Shown piece after piece: positions 16,710-25,649 of a stretch of DNA of 64,000 nucleotides. Under the pieces are notes generated by a model. The model saw only the letters and a list, made by a program, of their open reading frames with translations, was not told the origin of the DNA and did not search any database. Numbering within the stretch: position 1 is the first letter of the stretch; each line of letters opens with the position of its first letter. The position numbers were made by a program, and so were the translations under genes. The stretch is from a bacterium (lineage in GTDB: Bacteria; 4484-113; JAFGCY01), in NCBI GenBank assembly GCA_020440605.1, contig JAGRNT010000002.1, forward strand, positions 223,744 through 287,743. Direction: 5' to 3'.

Positions 16710-19700
16710 TCATTCAGTGCCGGAAGCTTCCTGCCGTGCAAGTTCCTGCGCTCTGTTCCCGGCTAACTGCCGGAAGATCATCGGCACAACGATCAGCGTC
16801 AGTCCAGTACTGACGAGCAGTCCACCGATGATTGCCCAGGCCATGGGAGCCCACATGCTGCCTCCCCATATTCCCAGCGGCAGCAGTCCGCCGATCGTGG
16901 TGGCCGTTGTCAGGATGATCGGTCTGAGTCTGGCCGCTCCTGCACCCGCGATTGCCTCGTCCAGCGGTGCTCCATGGCGCAGCCGTTCCATGATGAAGTC
17001 CATCAGCACGATGCTGTTGTTGACTACGATGCCGGCCAGTGAGATCAGCCCGAGCCCCGCCGTGAATCCGAAGGGCCAGCCACTTACGTACAGCCCGAGG
17101 ATGGCGCCGATCAGTGACAGGGGAATGGCGATGAACACCACGAATGCGATGCGGATGCTGCGGAACTGGGCCACCAGTACGAGGATGATCAGCAGCAGGG
17201 CAACCCCGCTGGCGGATCCGAGGCCTGCGAATGCTTCGCTGCTCTCCTCGGCCTCACCACTGATGATGATGCGGTATCCCGGCTTGATGTCGATCCCGTT
17301 GAGAGCCGGCTGAACTTCCTTCAGTGCATCACTGGCCAGTCTGCCATTTGCCATGTTGGCACTGACTACCAGTTCCCGCTCACGGTCGGTACGGTCAATC
17401 TGGCTCGTTACATGTCGTGATTCATAATGCGCCACGCTGCTGAGCGGGACCGGGCTGTTGCCTGGTCCACTGTGGAGGTAGAAGCTCTCGAGATCCGTGG
17501 CATCATCGCGCCTTTCATGCATTACACGCATCATCACGGGTATCGTTCGGCTTGGTGCGCGGTACTGGGTGACCTCCAGACCACTGGTGTTGATCAGGGT
17601 CACTCGGTTGACATCGTAGCGCGTCATGCCGATGGCACGCAGCTGGCTTTCATCAACAACCAGTTCCAGGTGGCGGCTGTCAACCCCGAAGCTGTCACGG
17701 ATGTCGATCACATCCTCAGCGGTGCCGAGCGCAGCCTTGATCTCCCTGCCGATTGCCTTGAGTTCCTCTAGATTCTCTCCCCGGACCTTGATCTGGATCG
17801 GTGCTCCGACAGGTGGCCCCTGCTCCAGGCTGCGCACGATCACTTCGGCACCGGCTACACGTTGCTGGGCTTCACTCCTGAGCAGCGGCACAAGCCTTGC
17901 GGATTCCGCCCTGTCAGTGGTGTTGACGAGAAACTCCGCATACCATGAGGCGCGGGCCAGTGGGACGCGGTTGTAGTAGTACATCGGACCACCCTGGCCG
18001 ATGTTGGCAACGAAGCTGGTGACCCCTTCCTGCTCCGCGAGGATCCGCTCCATATCCTCCACCGCCCGCTCAGTCTCACTCAGGGCCGTACCCTCAGGCA
18101 TGTATAGATCTATCGTGAACTGGTTGCGGTCCGCCGAGGGAAAGAACTGCACACCCAGGCGTCCGAAGAGGGCCATGCTGCCGATGAAAGTAAGGATCAC
18201 GATCGCGCCCGTCAGCAGACGCTGTCGCTGTGTCCAGGCCAGCACCGGAGCATAGGCTCGCTCCAGCCAGCCCATCAGTCCTCCGAGGGGGCTGAAGTTC
18301 AGTGCTCCCCTTCCGGGGCGGATGGCCACACTGCAGATTGCGGGGGTGACCGTCAGCGCGATGAGGTAGCTCAGCAGGATTGCAGCACTGACCGTGAGTG
18401 GAATGTCACGTACGAATTCACCGCTCTCGGCATGCATGGCCAGCAGCGGCAGGAAGGCGAAGACCGTGGTCAGGGTACTTGTCAGCATCGGCATCGCCAG
18501 CTCGGTGGTTGCCCTGATGGCTGCCTCGCGGCGTTCGACCCCGCGTTCCATGTATCGTGAGACGTTGTCCGCCACGACGATCGCGTTGTCAACCAGCATG
18601 CCGATGGCGATGATCAGTCCGGCGATGCTCATCTGCTGCAGGCTGGTACCCAATAGGCTCATCACGGCGAAACAGGAGACCAGAACGAGCGGGATAGCCA
18701 GACCGACCGGAATTGTGCTTCGCAGTCCCATGAACAGGAACACCACCAGCACCACGAGCAGGATCCCGGTATACAGGTTCGAGAGGAAGTTGCCGATCTG
18801 CAGCCCTACCTGCATCGGCTGGTCATGAACTACCGTCAGATTCAGGTCGGAGGGGATGCTGGAGCGGATATCAGCGATTTCAGCATCAATCTGCCTGCCG
18901 AGCTGCATCACGTTGCGGCCACTCTTCATCACGACACTGATCAGCACTGCCGGCTGTCCGTTGACACGGGTCAGGTAGTTGGCCGGGTCCTCATACCCAT
19001 ACGTAACATCGCCAAGATCCCCAACCCGCAGCTGGCCACCGCCCTGCATTCCACTCACCGGCAGTCGGCGGATCGCCTCAAGGGAATCAAACTCGCCACT
19101 TGAGTCGATCGTCCAGCGTGAACCCTCGCTTTCCAGTTCGCCGCCAGGCATCAGGACATTCGTGCCCTGCAGGCTGCCCAGCAGACTATCCAGGTTGATG
19201 TTGTAGCGGGCCATCCGCAACTGGTCGAACTCCAGCCAGATTCGCTCCTCCTGCTCACCCCAGACCTGTACGCGACCGGCCGCCGGCAGCAGACTGATAC
19301 GCTTGCGGATTCGTTCCGCGAAGGCTGCCAGCTCCCTCGGGCTGTAGTCCTCGCCGCTCAGGGCAATGATGTGGCTGGAGGTATCGAAGAACTCGTCGTC
19401 AACTATCGGCTCGCTCGCCCCTTCCGGCAGGGTGTCTCGCATCGTGGCGATCTTTGCACGCAGCCTGTCCCAGATCTGCGGCACCTCCCTCACGGGAGTA
19501 TCGTCATCCAGCTTGATGAACATCACCGACACCGAGTAGCGCGAGGCTGACCCGATCTCGTTTACTTCCGCAATCTCGGCAGCCACATCCTCTAGGGGCT
19601 TAGTGACATACTGCTCGATGTCCTCGGGCATCGCACCGGGGAAGAAGGTGATCAGCCTGGCACCGCGGATCGTGATCTCCGGGTCCTCGCGCCGGCTCAT

Positions 19701-19793
19701 CGTGAAGAAGTAGCTCAGCCCCCAGAGTACGATCAGCAGCACGCAGATCGTCGTCAGGGTGGGGAATCGGACAGCCAGCCTCGTGATCAGCAT
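16710..19793 (-). CDS. RND efflux transporter, inner-membrane pump subunit
   Basis: 1027 residues, the full length for the AcrB/MdtB superfamily. It has an N-terminal TM segment (TTICVLLIVLWGLSYFFT), a porter domain starting DPEITIRGARLITFFPGAMPEDIE, and a second half with the same layout. Conserved TM4 text includes GMLVDNAIVVADNVSRYMERG, carrying the proton-relay acidic residues, and the second half ends VLMDFIMERLRHG ... LRPIILTTATTIGGLLPLG. It exports lipophilic or toxic compounds using proton motive force. The periplasmic adaptor gene lies 2 nt upstream. No outer-membrane TolC-type gene is in the window, so that channel is encoded elsewhere. Substrate unknown. Confidence 0.9.
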   Translation of the reverse strand: MLITRLAVRFPTLTTICVLLIVLWGLSYFFTMSRREDPEITIRGARLITFFPGAMPEDIEQYVTKPLEDVAAEIAEVNEIGSASRYSVSVMFIKLDDDTPVREVPQIWDRLRAKIATMRDTLPEGASEPIVDDEFFDTSSHIIALSGEDYSPRELAAFAERIRKRISLLPAAGRVQVWGEQEERIWLEFDQLRMARYNINLDSLLGSLQGTNVLMPGGELESEGSRWTIDSSGEFDSLEAIRRLPVSGMQGGGQLRVGDLGDVTYGYEDPANYLTRVNGQPAVLISVVMKSGRNVMQLGRQIDAEIADIRSSIPSDLNLTVVHDQPMQVGLQIGNFLSNLYTGILLVVLVVFLFMGLRSTIPVGLAIPLVLVSCFAVMSLLGTSLQQMSIAGLIIAIGMLVDNAIVVADNVSRYMERGVERREAAIRATTELAMPMLTSTLTTVFAFLPLLAMHAESGEFVRDIPLTVSAAILLSYLIALTVTPAICSVAIRPGRGALNFSPLGGLMGWLERAYAPVLAWTQRQRLLTGAIVILTFIGSMALFGRLGVQFFPSADRNQFTIDLYMPEGTALSETERAVEDMERILAEQEGVTSFVANIGQGGPMYYYNRVPLARASWYAEFLVNTTDRAESARLVPLLRSEAQQRVAGAEVIVRSLEQGPPVGAPIQIKVRGENLEELKAIGREIKAALGTAEDVIDIRDSFGVDSRHLELVVDESQLRAIGMTRYDVNRVTLINTSGLEVTQYRAPSRTIPVMMRVMHERRDDATDLESFYLHSGPGNSPVPLSSVAHYESRHVTSQIDRTDRERELVVSANMANGRLASDALKEVQPALNGIDIKPGYRIIISGEAEESSEAFAGLGSASGVALLLIILVLVAQFRSIRIAFVVFIAIPLSLIGAILGLYVSGWPFGFTAGLGLISLAGIVVNNSIVLMDFIMERLRHGAPLDEAIAGAGAARLRPIILTTATTIGGLLPLGIWGGSMWAPMAWAIIGGLLVSTGLTLIVVPMIFRQLAGNRAQELARQEASGTE

Positions 19794-19795
19794 TG

Positions 19796-21091
19796 TCAGT
19801 GGCTCCGGTTGTCCAGTCCCGTGATCTCGGAAATGCCGAGCGCATCCACAATCACCACGTCGTCACCTTCCGCAAGCCGGTTCTGTCCGTTGACAATCAC
19901 CTGGTCATCAGTCGAGAGACCATCCACGAAAACGAGCCCACCCCGATCCGCAAGCCGCTCTACGGGAATCCGAACGGCCCTGCCATCCCTGGCAACGAAG
20001 ACCGCATCATCAATGATTGCATTTTCGCGGATCACCAGGCCTCCCGGGTTCTCACTGAATCCCAGCGTCACGAGTGCAACCATGCCAGGCACGATTCCCT
20101 CAGGAGCGGAAGACATGACAAGCGTAACCGGGAATGCCCGGGTCAGCGCACTGGCCCGCGGCGCAATCGTCACGAGCGTGGCCCTGGTCTGATCAGCGGG
20201 ACTCGCGGGAAAACTCACATCCGCCATGTCGCCGGGACTGATGGCCGCAAGATCACCTTCCGGAATCTCCGTGCGGATCTCAAGACTACTGAGGTCAGCC
20301 AGTTCGATAACCGGGCTGCCGGCCAGCACGTTCTGTCCCGGTTCAAGCATCCGCATCGTGACCGTACCGCTGATCGGTGCTCGAAGTTCCGTATGGGCCA
20401 GCTGCGTACGAGCCATTTCAAGTCCACCACTGCTTGCCTGCAGGGCTCCTTTCGCCAGATCTATCTGTTCCAGGCGAGGACCTTCTTCAGAGAGTGCAAG
20501 CTGCTGCCTGGCCTGAACAACGCTTTCCTCGGCCTGGCGTTTTGCCATGTCCAGCGCATCCAGCTCACTGCGGCTGACAACACCCTGGGCAAACAGCAGA
20601 CTCAGTCGCTCATGATCTCGCGTGATACGTTCAAGTGCAGCCTCCGCACTGGCAACAGCCGCCCTGGCCTGGGTCAGTTCCTGAGGTCGGCTGCCGTTCT
20701 GCAGCAACCTTAACTGAGCTTCAGCCTGCTGGCTGGCACCTTCCGCCTGATACACCTGTGCCTGATACAGATCATCTTCCAGTCTTGCCAGCAGCTGTCC
20801 TGCCTTGACCTGCTCACCTTCCTCGACCAGCACGGCTGCAACTTCGCCGCTGAGCTGGAAACCGAGCTGAACCTGGGCGGAACTCTGCACCGTACCTGAC
20901 AGAGGAGCCCTGAAGTCCACCTCGTTGCCGGAACGGGGACTTTCCACACGGACAGCAGTTGGAATGCTTTCTGCTGAGGATTCCGCTTTTGCTGCATAGC
21001 GGGGTCCATTGCATGATGCCAGCAACAGGCATGTAAACAGCATGGACACTGCGCAGAATTTCCGGAAGCTTGTTGATTCGTTGAAGTGCAT
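19796..21091 (-). CDS. HlyD/AcrA-type membrane fusion lipoprotein of an RND pump
   Basis: 431 residues. Signal peptide ends in a lipobox (LLASC, Cys27). Typical adaptor layout: beta-barrel/lipoyl halves (PLSGTVQSSAQVQLGFQLSGEVA, VEEGEQVKAGQLLARLED) flank a long coiled coil (YQAEGASQQAEAQLRLLQ ... VQARQQLALSEEG), with lipoyl return LRAPISGTVTMRMLEPGQNV. It links the inner-membrane pump encoded directly downstream to an outer-membrane channel. A TGGTAATCT extended -10 at 21121-21129 precedes the operon. Confidence 0.9.
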   Translation of the reverse strand: MHFNESTSFRKFCAVSMLFTCLLLASCNGPRYAAKAESSAESIPTAVRVESPRSGNEVDFRAPLSGTVQSSAQVQLGFQLSGEVAAVLVEEGEQVKAGQLLARLEDDLYQAQVYQAEGASQQAEAQLRLLQNGSRPQELTQARAAVASAEAALERITRDHERLSLLFAQGVVSRSELDALDMAKRQAEESVVQARQQLALSEEGPRLEQIDLAKGALQASSGGLEMARTQLAHTELRAPISGTVTMRMLEPGQNVLAGSPVIELADLSSLEIRTEIPEGDLAAISPGDMADVSFPASPADQTRATLVTIAPRASALTRAFPVTLVMSSAPEGIVPGMVALVTLGFSENPGGLVIRENAIIDDAVFVARDGRAVRIPVERLADRGGLVFVDGLSTDDQVIVNGQNRLAEGDDVVIVDALGISEITGLDNRSH

Positions 21092-21120
21092 TTCCCTTTC
21101 CCAAACTCTCGCGACAGACT

Positions 21121-21129
21121 AGATTACCA
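21121..21129 (-). promoter_or_regulatory. Probable promoter of the RND/HlyD operon
   Basis: TGGTAATCT on the minus strand, an extended -10 of the same form as those before two of the haem lipoproteins, about 30-38 nt before the ATG at 21091. Confidence 0.4.
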
Positions 21130-21276
21130 GTATTTATGCCGATTATTTCATATACGGTGTTATTTGATTTGCGGAATCTGGAAGCTGTGAAGGCCTGATG
21201 AACAAGTTCACGAGTCCACTTCCTCTGGCAATGCTAAAATCAGCATTCCCCGCTGGGAATCTGGACCAGAACCGTC

Positions 21277-21759
21277 ATGCCACATCGTTTCCAATCAACT
21301 GAAGTAGAGCTGTTCGAATTCCTGCTTGAGGATGAATTCGAATTCTCCGCTACGCCGGAGCGAGTCTGGCAGGCCCTTACCGTGGATATTGGATCGTGGT
21401 GGAAGGCCCCATACACACTGCTTAGTGATACGGAGGAAGTCCGTCTGGAGGCCACCGTCGGCGGGAGATTCATGGAATCCTGTGGCGGCGAGGATGGTGC
21501 CTTGCTGGGACTTGTCACGGAAATCGTCCGTGGCCGCCTGATCCGCATCCGCATTCTGAGACCACGGGCCGGGATCTTTCCGCATGAGGTCTGCTTCACC
21601 CTCGAGAAACAGTCCGACGACAGCTGCATGCTGAAGCTCAGGCATGAGTCGTGGCTCAAGCGCGGAGAGCACGCTGAGATCAGTAAGCACAGCATTCTCA
21701 CGACATGGCAGGCTGTTCTGGACGACAGATTGCGCAAGTTCCTGAGTACAGCCGGATAA
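21277..21759 (+). CDS. SRPBCC (AHSA1-like) domain protein
   Basis: 160 residues. The START/Bet v1-like fold is indicated by FEFSATPERVWQALTVDIGSWWKAPY, then RLEATVGGRFME and LGLVTEIVRGRLIRIR, then a C-terminal helix TTWQAVLDDRLRKFL. These small proteins bind hydrophobic ligands in a cavity or assist other proteins; nothing identifies the ligand. It stands alone on the plus strand and ends before a bidirectional terminator. Confidence 0.7.
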   Translation: MPHRFQSTEVELFEFLLEDEFEFSATPERVWQALTVDIGSWWKAPYTLLSDTEEVRLEATVGGRFMESCGGEDGALLGLVTEIVRGRLIRIRILRPRAGIFPHEVCFTLEKQSDDSCMLKLRHESWLKRGEHAEISKHSILTTWQAVLDDRLRKFLSTAG

Positions 21760-21788
21760 GCTGCCCAGCAGGCCCGGCAGAAAACAGA

Positions 21789-21810
21789 AAGGCCGCCCGC
21801 AGGCGGCCTT
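21789..21810. terminator. Bidirectional terminator between convergent genes
   Basis: AAGGCCGCC-CGCA-GGCGGCCTT, a perfect 9-bp GC-rich stem with a 4-nt loop, flanked by A/T-rich tracts. It serves the SRPBCC gene and the opposing PKD/FN3 lipoprotein gene. Confidence 0.8.
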
Positions 21811-21832
21811 GTGAATTCTTTCTGATCCGTGA

Positions 21833-23860
21833 TCAGTCCACGGCGAATCCATCATCGATGTTTGAGGCGGGACTGTCCAAGTAACCGGTCTTGCGGGAAA
21901 CCGCGTAATAGAAGTACCCCGTATCTCCGACAACATCGGTATCGACATATGCCGTAGTTGCAGTCGTACCGACTGAAACATAGGTTCCGTCAATTATGTC
22001 AGCGCGGAAGACTTCATAATCCTCCGGGGCGGGTCCAAGTGCGGGAGGCAACCAGGTCACCGTAACCTGGAAAGGCTGATCGTCCGAGGCATTCAAGGAC
22101 TGAGGCGCACTCAGACCCACGAATCCGCTGTCAAAATCACTGAGCGGAGATTCATCCCATCCCGGCTTGAAGGCACTGACCTTGTAGTAGTAGACCTCTC
22201 CGTCCGTCGCAGTGGTGTCGTCAAAGGTATCGACAAATCCGGTGAAGGCGATCTTCGCGTACGAGCCATCCTCCGCATCGGATCTGTAGATGTTGTAACC
22301 GCTGGGGACCTGGCTGCCACCGGAATGCGTCCAGTTGAGTGTGACGATCGTCGGGCTGGCATCGTCCGAAGCCGTCAGACCGGTAGGCTCCAGCAGCTGG
22401 GAAACGAAGCCGCTGGAACTCTCACTGAACTCACTTCCTCCAGGGAAGTCAGTTGCGGTGCTCTGCAGGTAGTAGTAGTAGACCTTGCCATCGGGCACAC
22501 TGGTGTCCTGATAGAACTCCACGGGGCCCACACTGGCAACGAAGATCTTCAGTCCGCCTTCCGTCGGGCTGCGGAAGATGTCATAACCCTCAGGAGCAAA
22601 TCCAGTGGTCGGCGCTTCCCAGCCGATGCTGACACGGTCAGGCAGCAGGCCCTGGCCGCAGATCACACCGGTCGGTGGATTGATCACACCCATGAAACCG
22701 TCGTCAGTCTCACTCGGATCGCTGATTCCAGCCGTGTCATGCAGCGAGCGCACCCGATACCAGTAGGTGGTCTGGTCCGTCACGGAAGTGTCGTTGTATG
22801 ACTTGAAGGCGAATCCCAGCGCACCGATTTCAACATACGTGCCGTTTTCGCTGTCCGCCCGTTCGATGCTCCAGCCCTTTGGCTGGATACCGCTGGGAGG
22901 ATCATCCCAGGAAACGAATACCTTTCCACCATAGTTGCCGTCACTGGCCTGCACATTCACCGGGGGATTTGGCGGTAGCACCCCGGTTACATTTATTGGC
23001 AGGAAATTCGTGCCTTCCATACCTTCGTTGTCAATGGCATGCACTCTCGTCACATAGGTCCCGGGAATGGCGTATTCATGCTGCAGAGTAGGGACATCAG
23101 TGGTTTCATCGATCGTGCCGTTATTGTCGAAATCCCACTGCCACTCCACGAGTTCACCGTCACTGTCAGTGAAATTCGCCGTGAGGTTGACCGTCAGGGG
23201 CCAGGGACCAAGCGTCGTGTCAGCCTCAACGGTTCCTGTGGGCGCAAAGCCCGTGCCGATTCTCACGAAGTCCACCTGGCCCTGCTCGAGACCCGTCATC
23301 ACGACCGCAAAGAAGATGTGGCCTTCAGGGCTGATGTAGTCACCGTAATCAGCGAGATCCAGGGTCCGGCTGCCGTCACCACCATACCAGTCCCAGCGTC
23401 CGCTGACATAGTTGGCGATTGCATAGTGCAGATCTTCATCACTTGCCGGCGGATCGGAGACACCGAAGATCAGCTGGATCTCCTGGTCATAGTCTCCGAG
23501 GTTGAACACATATATTCCGTAAGCCGGGGTTATGAGGGAAGGGTTGAGCTGAGGTGCAAATTCCGGGCTGTATACAGCGGCATTGCCACTTGCCACCACC
23601 CGCGAATTGGGAAGTCCGGTGGCAAAATCCGCACCGGGGATAAGGCGGTCCTCATCGGTATAGCTTGTCCCGCGGTCCAGATCACTGATCGGTCCGAGGT
23701 CCAGTCCGGTAGTCAATGTAACTGTCTCATTCTGCTGTACAACATGCAGTTGCTGGTCATTTCCAGGCTGTCCAGCCCCCGAACCGCAGCTGCTAAGCGC
23801 CACGCCAAGGATCAGCATCACCGGAATCAGCAGTTGTGCGAAAAGGTATCTGCGCAACAA
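21833..23860 (-). CDS. Lipoprotein with shared ~110-aa domain, PKD domain and about four FN3 domains
   Basis: About 675 residues from TTG at 23858-23860, chosen because GGAG lies 7 nt upstream and the signal peptide then starts at LLRRYLFAQLL and ends at lipobox LSSC (Cys25). The frame is open 24 codons upstream. The shared domain is recognisable (YAIANYVSGRWDW, ISPEGHIFFAVV). It is followed by a PKD-type domain (VNLTANFTDSDGELVEWQWDFDNNG ... PGTYVTRVHA) and FN3-like modules each carrying YDIFR/YNIYR and YYYLQS/YYYKVS strands. There is no CXXCH, so unlike the four left-hand paralogues it is not a cytochrome. An outer-surface structural or adhesion role is inferred from the modules only. Confidence 0.75.
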   Translation of the reverse strand: MLRRYLFAQLLIPVMLILGVALSSCGSGAGQPGNDQQLHVVQQNETVTLTTGLDLGPISDLDRGTSYTDEDRLIPGADFATGLPNSRVVASGNAAVYSPEFAPQLNPSLITPAYGIYVFNLGDYDQEIQLIFGVSDPPASDEDLHYAIANYVSGRWDWYGGDGSRTLDLADYGDYISPEGHIFFAVVMTGLEQGQVDFVRIGTGFAPTGTVEADTTLGPWPLTVNLTANFTDSDGELVEWQWDFDNNGTIDETTDVPTLQHEYAIPGTYVTRVHAIDNEGMEGTNFLPINVTGVLPPNPPVNVQASDGNYGGKVFVSWDDPPSGIQPKGWSIERADSENGTYVEIGALGFAFKSYNDTSVTDQTTYWYRVRSLHDTAGISDPSETDDGFMGVINPPTGVICGQGLLPDRVSIGWEAPTTGFAPEGYDIFRSPTEGGLKIFVASVGPVEFYQDTSVPDGKVYYYYLQSTATDFPGGSEFSESSSGFVSQLLEPTGLTASDDASPTIVTLNWTHSGGSQVPSGYNIYRSDAEDGSYAKIAFTGFVDTFDDTTATDGEVYYYKVSAFKPGWDESPLSDFDSGFVGLSAPQSLNASDDQPFQVTVTWLPPALGPAPEDYEVFRADIIDGTYVSVGTTATTAYVDTDVVGDTGYFYYAVSRKTGYLDSPASNIDDGFAVD

Positions 23861-23896
23861 TGTTTTCTCCGAAGTTAACTGGGTGAAGTCAGAGTT

Positions 23897-23905
23897 AATA
23901 TACCA
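23897..23905 (-). promoter_or_regulatory. Probable promoter of the PKD/FN3 lipoprotein
   Basis: TGGTATATT on the minus strand, extended -10 form, about 37-45 nt before the proposed TTG start at 23860. Confidence 0.4.
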
Positions 23906-23999
23906 TCGAAGGGAACTGACTGTAAGGCTCAATCGGCCTTCCAGCCCTGAACGCCTGTGCGATTGAACCTGTCAGAGCGGTAGTCGGAGAAGTGATTAC

Positions 24000-25640
24000 A
24001 TGAATTTCCCGGACATAATTCTCATTTCCAGAGCTGCCATTCAGGGGCTGAGAGTCAGCCTGCTGGTTCTTTGTTGCCTGGCTTCCTTCCCAGCCGAACT
24101 GGCCCTGGGTGCACAGGCAGTCCGGTCGGAAGGACCAGTCATCTCAACTGAAGGCGGTGTGCTGCAGGGATTCGAATCCGGAGACATGGAAGTGTTTCTG
24201 GGTGTTCCCTATGCACAGCCCCCAATTGGTAAACTGCGCTGGAGAGAACCACAGCCCGCGCAGAGCTGGGAGGGAATCAGGACCGCAGTGGAATTTGGCC
24301 CCGCATGTCCGCAACCGGCCAACCTGTTGTTTGCTGATGCGGGAAAACAGTCCGAGGATTGTCTTTATCTCAATGTCTGGACAGCGGATCATTCTGCCCT
24401 GAACCAACCGGTGCTTGTCTATCTGCATGGTGGGGCCTTCATCTACGGCAGCGGCAGCCAGCAGGCATACGACGGTTCAGCCCTAGCAGCCCGAGGACTG
24501 GTGGTTGTCACGCTGAATTACCGGATGGGCGCACTGGGTTTCCTTGCGCATCCTGAGCTGAGCGCAAGCTCCCCTACCCTTACAAGCGGCAACTACGGTC
24601 TGCTGGATCAGCTTGCTGCATTGCGCTGGGTCAGGAACAACATTTCCGCATTCGGGGGCGACCCCGGAAACGTTACCCTGATGGGTGAGTCTGCCGGTGC
24701 CGTCAGTGTCTGCACACTGATGAGCAGCCCTCTTAGCAATGGGCTGTTTCAGCGCGCCATTGTAATGAGCGGAGGTGCACCGGGACGGCTGCGCAACTTG
24801 GCAAGCGAGCGCAATGGATTACCCAGCATGGAAGCCCTCGGTGAAGCATGGGCGGAAAAGCGAATGCAGGACCTGGGTCTCAGCGATTTCAATGAGTTGC
24901 GCAATGTACCCTGGCAGTCAATTCAGGGTTCTGGAATCGCCGGAATCGGGCCTCGCGATTTCGACATCGTGGACATGATGTCCATGGACGGTACGATCTG
25001 CATTGACGGTTACCTGCTGCACGACAGTCCTGCGGAAATCTTCGGAAAAGGGCAGCAGTTGCCTGTCCCGGTAATGTGTGGCTCTCTTCGCAACGAAGGA
25101 GCCATGTTCACCCTGGGCTTGCGTTTTCGCAACATTCAGCAATACCATGGCCTGCTTGAGCGCATATTCGGGCCACGGCTGGATCTTGCCACTGAGCTCT
25201 ATCCGGCTTCAGACACTGATCTTGCTCTGCTGCAGCTCAGCACATTCATCAGTGATGGATTCGGCGCCGGTGTGCGCAATGTGGCACGCAGCACTGAAGC
25301 AGCTGGAAATCCTGCCTGGCTCTATCGCTTCGACTATGTGAACCCGCTCGCGCGCCTGACCGGAATCGGCACCTTCCATGGCTCAGAGGTCCCGTACTTC
25401 TTCGGTGCCTTCCCTGTTCCAGCTGCATATGGAAAAGGCAGCCAGCTCATGTCGCGCAGAATTAGTGACTATCTCGAAGCATTTGCACGCACTGGCAACC
25501 CGAATGGAACAGGAAATCTTGAATGGCCCGAGTATGACCCGGCCGAGGAAACAATCCTGCAGATCAATCTGCCGATGTCCCAGGGCTCCGTTGAGCGAAC
25601 CAGGCAGTACGACCTGATCAGTGAAAGCGGACTGTGGTGA
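24000..25640 (+). CDS. Secreted type-B carboxylesterase
   Basis: 546 residues, with an N-terminal hydrophobic signal (GLRVSLLVLCCLASFPAELALGA). Hallmarks of the carboxylesterase/lipase family: FLGVPYAQPP, EDCLYLNVWTA, the oxyanion-hole YLHGGAFIYGSG (141-152), TLNYRMGALGFL, and the nucleophile elbow MGESAGA with Ser231. GTFHGSEVPYFFG supplies the probable catalytic histidine. It hydrolyses carboxylic esters in the periplasm or outside the cell; para-nitrobenzyl esterase is the closest common name. GGAG lies ~11 nt before the ATG. It converges on a lipoprotein gene with 9 nt between. Confidence 0.88.
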   Translation: MNFPDIILISRAAIQGLRVSLLVLCCLASFPAELALGAQAVRSEGPVISTEGGVLQGFESGDMEVFLGVPYAQPPIGKLRWREPQPAQSWEGIRTAVEFGPACPQPANLLFADAGKQSEDCLYLNVWTADHSALNQPVLVYLHGGAFIYGSGSQQAYDGSALAARGLVVVTLNYRMGALGFLAHPELSASSPTLTSGNYGLLDQLAALRWVRNNISAFGGDPGNVTLMGESAGAVSVCTLMSSPLSNGLFQRAIVMSGGAPGRLRNLASERNGLPSMEALGEAWAEKRMQDLGLSDFNELRNVPWQSIQGSGIAGIGPRDFDIVDMMSMDGTICIDGYLLHDSPAEIFGKGQQLPVPVMCGSLRNEGAMFTLGLRFRNIQQYHGLLERIFGPRLDLATELYPASDTDLALLQLSTFISDGFGAGVRNVARSTEAAGNPAWLYRFDYVNPLARLTGIGTFHGSEVPYFFGAFPVPAAYGKGSQLMSRRISDYLEAFARTGNPNGTGNLEWPEYDPAEETILQINLPMSQGSVERTRQYDLISESGLW

Positions 25641-25649
25641 TGTTGCGGA